DNA from: Sphingomonas sp. CCH9-E2
GTDB lineage: Bacteria > Pseudomonadota > Alphaproteobacteria > Sphingomonadales > Sphingomonadaceae
Assembly: GCF_001557215.1 (NCBI RefSeq)
Contig: NZ_LSJM01000204.1
Coordinates: 1-16,925 of the forward strand
DNA: 16,925 nt
Direction: 5' to 3'
The notes below the pieces were generated by a model. The model made no database searches, was not told the origin of the DNA, and saw only the letters and a program-made list of their open reading frames with translations. Shown here one piece after another: positions 9,401 to 14,111 of the stretch. A program made the position numbers and the translations under genes. The stretch's first letter is position 1; each line of letters opens with the position of its first letter.

Positions 9401-9485
9401 GCGGTGCGTCCTGCGCCATCGCCGCAGTGGCGGTGGCGAGCAGCGAAATGCTTCCCAAAAGGCTGGCGATCCGGATCGTCTTCAT
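6432..9485 (-). CDS. TonB-dependent outer-membrane receptor
   Basis: A 1017-residue outer-membrane active-transport receptor. A Sec signal peptide covers residues 1-24 (ending AMA). A TonB box follows (EEVVVIG, about 41-47). The plug domain covers about 55-185, with typical phrases such as LVLLNGRRM, RRVEVLLDGAAAIYGSDA and VAGVINTVLK. A long beta-barrel ends in RGRQIYFSISKRF with the terminal Phe needed for barrel assembly. There is no N-terminal FecA-type signalling domain, so regulation is probably by the nearby LysR gene. The ribosome site is AGGGA about nine bases before ATG. It lies 53 bp downstream of the dehydrogenase gene and overlaps the deacylase gene by one base. Receptors of this size in sphingomonads often import peptides, glycans or other organics rather than siderophores. 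Its position with glutamyl and D-amino-acid hydrolases suggests an oligomeric or peptide-like ligand, which is an inference. Confidence 0.95.
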   Translation of the reverse strand: MKTIRIASLLGSISLLATATAAMAQDAPQTAADIQDETTEEVVVIGSQIKGADVAGALPVTVLNEDDIAAAAPTSGDDLFRAIPQSGDVAFNESRDAGGINDARGDTASINLRALGTGNTLVLLNGRRMVLHPGTQSENLVPVQSVNTNTIPVLGVRRVEVLLDGAAAIYGSDAVAGVINTVLKDNFRGLRTTAELGFTEDSGQVEAEFAFEFGHRFNGGKSNISLFGSYNHRDPLYARDRRNSQSADLRPLLAGTAFAGDSDFDNTSVDSIWGEFQRLTTSFAASTTSATVNGTPLTSSGIFHIQPNTNEGCIAATQYAGTCWDNSSLSTASTDNNLKYDINDVRTIMGRNDRINLFGFFNHEFESGLEFFAEAGWYRADFQSQREQDTSLASQRLIIPINAYYNPFGPTGSAFRIPGLGGVATTGVPIELIDYRPVDAGPLVVNVRNDTTRFLAGFRGELLGFDFDSAALYSRARTADSMRTVSLTKFQEALSRTDASAYNPFNGGDPLNPGRYDSSPNPQSVIDSFMVDIGRISTTELAMADFKVSKNDLFTLPGGRVGMAAGVEFRHETFADDRDDRLDGTIRFVALDGSSNGSDTMGASPTPDSSGARDTISGFLEFAVPLVAPDMNVPLIHSLDLQLAGRVESYQGFNTVAKPKVAASWYPFANFQLRGSWSQGFRAPNLPQLFENGIQRSNTRTDWVKCEADFRAGRIANFDACTRSQGVVSNRSGSQSLTPEESDNLSLGGTFQFNMGKLGRLTLTADYWEIRQQNVIGLFGDGNALILDYLLRLQGSSNPNVQRADPTPQEITDFAGTGIAPVGRVIQVIDNYTNLAPRAVRGYDLGVYYQVKDTGIGDFSARINAARLLEFYQTPTPAAQALIDAQAAGTINPTIAIAGAQDIVEQNGRPKWRASASVTWRYNGFGLGYYGSYVGPVTDTSASLADGTRYRVDDYMTHSLYAQYEVDGGPMDNLRLRVGARNLFNTLAPLADNSNGYMGELYGNRGRQIYFSISKRF

Positions 9486-9538
9486 GGTCGTGTTTCCCTG
9501 TTCCCAGTCATGTTCTTGCCTTGGCGTCTGGTGCGCCT

Positions 9539-10756
9539 TCAGCTCCCCTCTGCGATGATGTCCGCGACGCGTTCTGCGCTGCCGGCGGCGTAGGTCCAGC
9601 CCAAGGCGCCGTGCCCGGTCGCCGCGATCACGCCCGGCGCGATGGTCCGGGTGATCGGCAGCGAGTTCGGGGTCATCGGACGCAGGCCGGCCCAGCTCGA
9701 CTCCATTTGGTCATAATCGGCAGCCTGAGGCAACGCTGCACGCGCACTGTCGACCAGCACGTGCAGCCGCGCCGGCTCGACCCGCGTGTCGCGCTTGCCC
9801 AGTTCGGCGAGCCCCGCGATGCGCATGCGGTTGCCGATGCGCGCAAACACGACGCGATTGGCGACATCGGTGATACTGGCGCTCGGCGCGGCGGGGCCGG
9901 GGGGCAGGGTGATCGAATAGCCCTTCATCGGCTGAATCGGCAGCCGCACGCCCAGCTGGCGGGCCAGCCGGGACGAGCCGTTGCCGGCGGCGAGGATGAT
10001 GCGATCGGCATCGACTCGCATGCCGTCGCTGGTGACGAGCGCGGGGCCGGACCCGTTCGCCATGATCCGGTCGATGCCGACGCCCATCATCGAGCTGCCG
10101 CCCGCGCGCAGCAGCGCATCATGCGCGCTGACGCAGAAGCGGTGCGGATCGCCGACCTCTTCGTCGCGCGTGTGCAGCGCGCCGACGATCTCGCCCCGGA
10201 TCGGCGCGAGCATCGGTTCGGCGGCGACTGCGCCGTCGGGGTCGAGGATCGCCTGTTCGACGCCGTGCGCGGCCTTGAGCGCCGCCATATCCTGCGCGGC
10301 GGCAAAGGAGGCGTGGCTGCGGTAGAGATGGATCTTGCCCGGTGCGCCATGCCCGAAATCGAGCTGGTGCCGGGCGGCAAGTCCGGCGAGCGCGGTGCGC
10401 GAACGCGCGGCGAGGGCGAGGCCCGCAATGGTGTTGTCGCGGAAGCGCGTGGCGGTGCCGTTGCGCAGAAAGGCGATGGCCCAGGCGATGAAATCGGGGT
10501 CGAGCCGCAGATTGAAGCGCAGCGCGCGATCGAGGCCGAGCAGGACGCGCGGGATCTGCGCGAGCGTCGATGGGCTCGCCAGCGCGTCGGTATAGCCGTA
10601 GCTGAGCTGCGCGCCATTGGCGAAGGAGGTGCCGAGCCCGGGGCCTTCCGCACCGTCGATCACGGTGACGCGATGGCCACGCTCGGTCAGGGTCAGCGCC
10701 GTCGCCATGCCGACCACGCCCGCGCCGAGCACGATCACTTCGCGCGCAGCGGTCAT
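9539..10756 (-). CDS. dadA: DadA-like FAD-dependent D-amino-acid dehydrogenase
   Basis: FAD enzyme of the DAO superfamily, 405 residues, that oxidatively deaminates D-amino acids to 2-oxo acids and passes electrons to the respiratory chain. The Rossmann motif GAGVVG is at residues 11-16. The DadA-like flavin segment SFANGAQLSYGYTDALASPS starts at 44, a second FAD-contact region reads ILAAGNGSS, and the C-terminus has the family phrase TGHGALGWTYAAGSA. I chose the ATG at 10756 because GGAG lies eight bases upstream and the next residues enter the FAD fold directly. The open frame runs back to 10858, but that stretch is unlike the family. It is 149 bp downstream of lysR; a TTTAAT -10-like box and a T-N11-A dyad lie in that gap. 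An opine or hydroxyproline oxidase is an alternative within the same superfamily. Confidence 0.87.
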   Translation of the reverse strand: MTAAREVIVLGAGVVGMATALTLTERGHRVTVIDGAEGPGLGTSFANGAQLSYGYTDALASPSTLAQIPRVLLGLDRALRFNLRLDPDFIAWAIAFLRNGTATRFRDNTIAGLALAARSRTALAGLAARHQLDFGHGAPGKIHLYRSHASFAAAQDMAALKAAHGVEQAILDPDGAVAAEPMLAPIRGEIVGALHTRDEEVGDPHRFCVSAHDALLRAGGSSMMGVGIDRIMANGSGPALVTSDGMRVDADRIILAAGNGSSRLARQLGVRLPIQPMKGYSITLPPGPAAPSASITDVANRVVFARIGNRMRIAGLAELGKRDTRVEPARLHVLVDSARAALPQAADYDQMESSWAGLRPMTPNSLPITRTIAPGVIAATGHGALGWTYAAGSAERVADIIAEGS

Positions 10757-10846
10757 GCCGTCAGCTCCGGATATCGGTCGATCAGAAAGCGTCTCCCCCT
10801 GCCGCAGCAACTGGACAGACATTCCAATCACGCGGTGGATGGCGAC

Positions 10847-10908
10847 ATTAAAGTTCAAGCGGGCGACGAAAAGTGTGGATTCGCTGCTTAAGGTATAAAC
10901 TGAGTCTA
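10847..10908 (-). promoter_or_regulatory. Candidate LysR-type activation site and promoter for the dehydrogenase-receptor operon
   Basis: Bases 10896-10908 read TAAACTGAGTCTA, an imperfect dyad with the T-N11-A form typical of LysR-regulator boxes. It overlaps the lysR stop codon. On the minus strand a TTTAAT -10-like hexamer lies at 10852-10847 with only a weak -35 region, which would put the start near 10840 and the dyad at about -56 to -68. That is the usual place for a LysR recognition site at an activated promoter. No experiment supports it; short AT-rich dyads can arise by chance. Confidence 0.4.
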
Positions 10909-11802
10909 TGGTTTGGCGCGGTTGTCCTCCAGCACCTGCTGAAAGGTGCGCAGAAAAGCGTGGGCGGCGCGCGATGGCTGGCGCTCCTCCAGCGTGACCC
11001 AGGAAATGGTGAAGCGCAGCGGCGGATCGGTCGGCAGCCAGGTGAAGCCCGGCGCGCGCCAGGCGCGGGCGGTGAATTCGTCGATCACCGTCACCCCGCG
11101 CTCGAGCTGGGCCAAGCGGGCAGCGATGAAGAAGGTCTGCACCGACACGGTCTCGCGAAAGGCGATGCCGCGCGCGCGGGCGGCTTCGGTCAGCACCGCA
11201 CCGATCGGGCCGGCTGCGGCGACGCCGATCACGTCGCGATCGGCGAGCTGATCGAGCGGGAAGCGCGTATTCGCCTCCGGGAACATGCCTTCGGGAAACT
11301 GGACGACCAGCTCGCCCTCCGCCATCGCAGCGCGGGCAAGGCGCGGGTGCGGGGGCGGCGTATAGGCGATGGCGATGTCCAGCTCGCGCTCGATCAGCGA
11401 ACGCAGCAGATCGTCATGATGATGGGTGTGCACTTCGAACGTCACGCGCGGCCAGTCGCGGCGGAACAGCGCCATTGCCTGTGGCACCATGTCGAGCGCG
11501 AGGCTGGGCACGATACCGAGCCGGATATGCCCGCCGCCCGAATGCGACAGGTTGCGCGCGGTCTGTTGCAGCGTGCCGAGCCGGTCGAACAGGTCGCCGG
11601 CCTCGCGCATCAGCGCATGCGCCTCATCGGTCGGGATCAGGCGCCCGCGCGAAAGCTGGAACAGGCGGAAGCCGAGATTGTCCTCGGCATGGTGCAGCGT
11701 CTTGGACACCGACGGCTGCGACACGCCGAGCGCGCGCGCGGCGGCGCTGATCGAGCCGTGCTGATAGACGGCGTGGACGATCTCAAGCTGGCGCAGGCGC
11801 AT
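10906..11802 (-). CDS. LysR-family transcriptional regulator
   Basis: A 298-residue regulator of standard LysR length. An N-terminal winged helix-turn-helix (about residues 3-60) contains SISAAARALGVSQPSVSKTL as the recognition region. It is followed by the effector-binding domain with the family phrases LRLGIVPSL-like IRLGIVPSLAL and ELDIAIAY. The start lies nine bases after the stop of the oxygenase gene, so the two are probably co-transcribed and perhaps coupled. Downstream stand the dehydrogenase and transport genes on the same strand. It most likely senses the imported compound or a breakdown product and activates the genes from 10756 onward. LysR genes are usually divergent from their targets; here it is co-directional and sits upstream of them. 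The effector cannot be read from sequence. Confidence 0.93.
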   Translation of the reverse strand: MRLRQLEIVHAVYQHGSISAAARALGVSQPSVSKTLHHAEDNLGFRLFQLSRGRLIPTDEAHALMREAGDLFDRLGTLQQTARNLSHSGGGHIRLGIVPSLALDMVPQAMALFRRDWPRVTFEVHTHHHDDLLRSLIERELDIAIAYTPPPHPRLARAAMAEGELVVQFPEGMFPEANTRFPLDQLADRDVIGVAAAGPIGAVLTEAARARGIAFRETVSVQTFFIAARLAQLERGVTVIDEFTARAWRAPGFTWLPTDPPLRFTISWVTLEERQPSRAAHAFLRTFQQVLEDNRAKP

Positions 11803-11811
11803 CAGGCGGGC

Positions 11812-12636
11812 TCAGACATAATGGGGGTCTGGGCGCTCGTGCAGCGCCTCATAATGCACCAGCACGGGCTCGGGACCGAGCGGGACGGGCTGGCCGTCGC
11901 GGAACGCCCATTCGCCGCGGTCGCAATCCTGCGCGCGGACATAGCCGTTGATGTAGAAGCGGCGCTGATGATCCGCGGTGTTTCGGCCCGATCCGTGGAC
12001 CAGATAGGGGCTCCACATCGCGACGTCGCCGGGCTCCAGCTCAAGGTCGATAACGCTGGCCGGGTCGATGCCCGCGGTGCGCAGCGCGTCGTCGGTCATC
12101 TCGTTTCCCAGCACCTCGGTCGAAGTGTCGAGCGCGAGCGGGCCGTTGCGATGGCTGTTCGGGATCATCCGCATCGCGCCGCTCTCCCGAGTATGCGGGT
12201 CGATGGCGAGGCCGGTCTGGATGTAGGAACTGCCGAGATTGCGATAGGCTTTGTCGGGCTTGCGGAAGCGCGAATCCTGATGCCAGGCGAAATCGCCCTT
12301 CGACCCTGGCGCCTTCCAGTGGAGCTGGTTGATGATCTGCTTGAGGTCGCCGCCGATCAGCGGGGACAGCAGCTCTACCCAGCGCGGAGCGAGCCGGACG
12401 GCGTTGAGCGTTTCATTGTGGTAGGATGGCCATTGCACCATCGGGACCAGCGGAGTGCCGCTGTCGTCGGGGCGGACGTTGTAGAACAGATTGCCGTGGC
12501 GGAAGCTGCGGCCATGCGCGATCCCCTCGGCATGGACGGCGTCGATGGCGGCGCCGATCCCGGCGACCTCTTCGGGTGAAAAGACGCCACGAACAACGGC
12601 ATAGCCCTGTTCGCGATACTGGGCGACATGATCCAT
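11812..12636 (-). CDS. Phytanoyl-CoA dioxygenase family Fe(II)/2-oxoglutarate oxygenase
   Basis: A non-haem iron, 2-oxoglutarate-dependent oxygenase of 274 residues, cytoplasmic, with a double-stranded beta-helix fold. The iron triad is visible as His119 and Asp121 (WHQDSRF) and His214 (YLVHGSG). Arg225 or Arg226 (HQRRFYING) should bind the 2-oxoglutarate carboxylate. The N-terminal phrase YREQGYAVVRGVFSPEEV is typical of the family. The start is well supported by GGAGG five bases ahead of ATG. It is the first gene of the co-oriented cluster and leads into lysR. Characterised members hydroxylate small molecules (for example ectoine, acyl-CoA or secondary metabolites), so the substrate is open. 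A role in modifying the compound handled by the downstream genes is a guess from position. If D-glutamate is oxidised by the neighbour, its product 2-oxoglutarate is also this enzyme's co-substrate. Confidence 0.9.
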   Translation of the reverse strand: MDHVAQYREQGYAVVRGVFSPEEVAGIGAAIDAVHAEGIAHGRSFRHGNLFYNVRPDDSGTPLVPMVQWPSYHNETLNAVRLAPRWVELLSPLIGGDLKQIINQLHWKAPGSKGDFAWHQDSRFRKPDKAYRNLGSSYIQTGLAIDPHTRESGAMRMIPNSHRNGPLALDTSTEVLGNEMTDDALRTAGIDPASVIDLELEPGDVAMWSPYLVHGSGRNTADHQRRFYINGYVRAQDCDRGEWAFRDGQPVPLGPEPVLVHYEALHERPDPHYV

Positions 12637-12649
12637 AGCGGCCTCCGCA

Positions 12650-12664
12650 CACGCGTTACGCGTG
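12650..12664. promoter_or_regulatory. Perfect 6-bp inverted repeat upstream of the oxygenase gene (operator candidate)
   Basis: CACGCG-TTA-CGCGTG is a perfect inverted repeat 14 bases upstream of the oxygenase start, just before its GGAGG. On the minus strand a TTGACG -35-like hexamer lies at 12695-12690, but no good -10 follows. The position fits a repressor operator near a transcription start. It does not have the T-N11-A form of LysR boxes, so another regulator may bind here. Confidence 0.35.
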
Positions 12665-12691
12665 CGAGGCTTTCATTCGATCGGAGTCGCG

Positions 12692-12859
12692 TCAACCCGC
12701 CGGTTGGGTCGCCTGCGGATCGGGTTCGGTGGCGTTGGCGTCGAGCATGTCGGCGGCAGCGTTGAGCTGGGCCGCTTCGTCGGGCGAGACGCCGGTGGTG
12801 TCGTCGGGGCCGTTGCAGGCGACCAGCAGTGCGAGTGGCAGCAGAATGATGGCGCGCAT
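12692..12859 (-). CDS. Small lipoprotein, 55 residues, unknown function
   Basis: A short frame reads MRAIILLPLALLVACNGPDD and ends in DPQATQPAG. It has a hydrophobic lipoprotein signal with lipobox LVAC, and Cys15 would be lipidated. The remaining 40 residues are acidic and Ala/Asp/Pro-rich with a VSPDEAAQLNAAADMLDA helix-like segment, giving little else to recognise. A G-run lies just upstream of ATG in place of a normal Shine-Dalgarno. It follows the larger lipoprotein gene on the same strand after a 53-bp gap containing a strong hairpin. Sphingomonads commonly carry such tiny hypothetical lipoproteins; I do not assign a function. Confidence 0.7.
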   Translation of the reverse strand: MRAIILLPLALLVACNGPDDTTGVSPDEAAQLNAAADMLDANATEPDPQATQPAG

Positions 12860-12880
12860 GGTTCCCCCCCGGAACTGCGC

Positions 12881-12903
12881 GGGGCCGTCAGCGCGACGGC
12901 CCC
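12881..12903 (-). terminator. Strong GC hairpin after the 93-residue lipoprotein gene
   Basis: GGGGCCGTC (12881-12889) and GACGGCCCC (12895-12903) form a perfect nine-pair stem with a five-base loop, ten bases after the stop of the minus-strand lipoprotein gene. No T-tract follows, so it may terminate only weakly or serve as a 3' stabiliser before the second small lipoprotein. Confidence 0.55.
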
Positions 12904-12912
12904 GGCGTGATC

Positions 12913-13194
12913 TTAGTTGTTCTTGTCGAGCTCGTCCTCGGCGGCATCGGCGGCGTTGCCGACGCGGTCCGCGCCTTCACCGATCGCAGCGCCCGCACGG
13001 TCGGCGGCGTTTTCGGCGGTGCTGAGCGCGCCGTCGGTCGCGGCTTCGACATCATCGGCGGCTTCGCTCATCGTGGCATTGGCGTCGGCACCGATCGCCT
13101 CGGCGGCTTCGGCGGTTTCGTTCTGTGCCTTGTCGCTGCATGCCGCGAGGCCGAGTGCGGCGATTGCGGCGAGCGGAAGTAGAGCCTTTTTCAT
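12913..13194 (-). CDS. Small Ala-rich lipoprotein, possibly stress-induced
   Basis: The protein has 93 residues. Residues 1-19 are a lipoprotein signal (MKKALLPLAAIAALGLAAC) with Cys19 as the lipidation site. The mature part is made of Ala-rich, Asp/Glu-rich helical stretches with repeated AA-D/E-A-A-D spacing and a run resembling ENAADRAGAAIGEGADRVG. It ends DELDKNN. This composition suggests an amphipathic or coiled helix lining the envelope, like other small osmotic or stress lipoproteins. The start is clear: AGAGGA about seven bases before ATG. The same frame stays open far upstream, through the antisense of trcR, but that extension has no signal and is rejected. An EcfG-like promoter (GGAAC-N16-CGTC) lies 38-62 bases upstream. 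Function is not known. Confidence 0.85.
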   Translation of the reverse strand: MKKALLPLAAIAALGLAACSDKAQNETAEAAEAIGADANATMSEAADDVEAATDGALSTAENAADRAGAAIGEGADRVGNAADAAEDELDKNN

Positions 13195-13231
13195 GTGATT
13201 TCCTCTCTGGAACAAACCTCGTGCGGGGCAG

Positions 13232-13256
13232 GACGCCTGAATCGAGACTAGGTTCC
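13232..13256 (-). promoter_or_regulatory. EcfG-like general-stress promoter for the 93-residue lipoprotein gene
   Basis: On the minus strand GGAAC (13256-13252) and CGTC (13235-13232) are separated by 16 bases. The alphaproteobacterial general-stress sigma factor EcfG prefers GGAAC-N16/17-CGTT, so only one base differs. The start would fall near 13225, giving a leader of about 30 bases ending in a good ribosome site. Confidence 0.5.
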
Positions 13257-13288
13257 GTTTCGGATCAGGGCAATGCGGGCCAAAGCCC

Positions 13289-13319
13289 TTGCCTAGATCG
13301 GCCCTTTTGCCTAGATCGG
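13289..13319 (+). promoter_or_regulatory. Tandem 13-bp repeat with promoter-like elements upstream of trcR
   Basis: TTGCCTAGATCGG occurs twice (13289-13301 and 13307-13319) at an 18-bp period. TTGCCT of the first copy and CTAGAT of the second (13311-13316) are 16 bases apart. They resemble the alphaproteobacterial housekeeping elements TTGAC and CTATAT, so this may be the trcR promoter. The repeat could also be a paired binding site for a regulator. Confidence 0.35.
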
Positions 13320-13329
13320 AGCGGTAGTC

Positions 13330-13360
13330 GGCCGCCCGTGGAGGGCGGCCCTTATTGTTT
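13330..13360 (+). terminator. Terminator-like hairpin in the trcR leader
   Basis: GGCCGCCC (13330-13337) and GGGCGGCC (13343-13350) form a perfect eight-pair stem with a GTGGA loop, followed by CTTATTGTTT. This is the form of an intrinsic terminator on the plus strand. It lies 15-45 bases before the trcR start and no plus-strand gene precedes it. It is therefore either a leader attenuator or the end of a short transcript. Confidence 0.5.
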
Positions 13361-13374
13361 CTGGAGACTTTGAC

Positions 13375-14031
13375 GTGGCTCAGCCGCTCATGCCGCACGC
13401 GACCGCTTCCTGGCTGGTCGACAATACCGCGCTCAGCTTCGAGCAGATCGCCGACTTTTGTGGGCTGCACATTCTGGAGGTGCAGGCGATTGCGGACGAT
13501 ACCGCATCGACCAAGCTGACCGGCCGCGATCCGGTGCGCGCGCACGAGCTGACCATGGAGGAAATCGAGAAGGGTCAGGCCGATCCCGATTACCGCCTGA
13601 AGATGAGCAAGGGCCCCGAGCAGGTGCGCCGCACCAAGGGCCCGCGCTACACCCCGGTGAGCAAGCGTCAGGACAAGCCCGACGGCATCGCCTGGATCAT
13701 CCGCAACCATCCGGAGATCAGCGACGGCGCGATCGGCAAGCTGATCGGCACCACCCGCACCACCATCGCCGCGATCCGCGACCGTTCGCACTGGAACATC
13801 GCCAACATCGTGCCCAAGGATCCGGTGACGTTGGGCCTGACCAGCCAGCGCGAGCTGGACGCGGCGGTCGCCAAGGCAGCGAAGGCGGCGGGCATCGAGG
13901 CTCCGGTCGACACCCGGCTGGAGGGCGATCGCGAGGCGCTGCTCGAACAGCTGCGCGCCGAGCGCGAGGCGGCGTCGCGTGAGACGACGACTGGCGTCGA
14001 GCTGGACCGGGATACGCTGTTCAAGAGCTGA
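13375..14031 (+). CDS. trcR: DUF1013-family cell-cycle transcriptional regulator TrcR
   Basis: A 218-residue cytoplasmic protein of the alphaproteobacterial DUF1013 family, annotated as cell-cycle regulator TrcR. Recognisable segments are the N-terminal MPHATASWLVDNTALSFEQI with FCGLHILEVQAIAD, the central GPRYTPVSKRQDKPDGIAWI, and the helix-turn-helix-like HPEISDGAIGKLIGTTRTTI followed by RDRSHWNIANI. The C-terminal third is charged and helical, with EREAASRETTTG near the end. It starts at GTG (13375), supported by GGAG eight bases upstream; the internal ATG six codons in has no such site. It is divergent from the lipoprotein gene and carries a hairpin in its leader. The family occurs as one core copy in alphaproteobacteria, which supports a chromosomal location. 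Confidence 0.9.
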   Translation: MAQPLMPHATASWLVDNTALSFEQIADFCGLHILEVQAIADDTASTKLTGRDPVRAHELTMEEIEKGQADPDYRLKMSKGPEQVRRTKGPRYTPVSKRQDKPDGIAWIIRNHPEISDGAIGKLIGTTRTTIAAIRDRSHWNIANIVPKDPVTLGLTSQRELDAAVAKAAKAAGIEAPVDTRLEGDREALLEQLRAEREAASRETTTGVELDRDTLFKS

Positions 14032-14059
14032 TCCACTCCTTTTTCGGTTTTCCGGTATC

Positions 14060-14101
14060 GTGACGGCGCGTGGACTCGACAAGCGGGTCCCGCGCCGTCA
14101 C
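14060..14101 (+). terminator. Long hairpin after trcR, flanked by 10-bp direct repeats
   Basis: GTGACGGCGCG (14060-14070) and CGCGCCGTCAC (14091-14101) are perfect 11-base inverted arms, and GGAC/GTCC inside them extend the stem after a one-base bulge. TGTTTCC follows. It probably ends trcR transcription. TTTCCGGTAT occurs directly on both sides (14049-14058 and 14104-14113), and the second copy runs into the next gene's ATG. Confidence 0.6.
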
Positions 14102-14111
14102 TGTTTCCGGT

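Noticed and set aside
6354..9593. Very long plus-strand open frame (1079 codons) opposite the receptor gene
   Set aside because: It is antisense to a gene with unmistakable receptor motifs. Its translation is rich in Ala/Gly/Arg/Asp/Glu without any domain, as expected from GC-biased codon positions read on the other strand.
10757..10858. Upstream extension of the dehydrogenase by 34 codons
   Set aside because: The stretch contains the putative promoter and leader, has no family similarity, and the ATG at 10756 has GGAG at good spacing.
12913..14082. N-terminal extension of the 93-residue lipoprotein frame to 389 codons
   Set aside because: The extension runs antisense to trcR and the leader region, whereas the internal ATG at 13194 has a ribosome site and a perfect lipoprotein signal.
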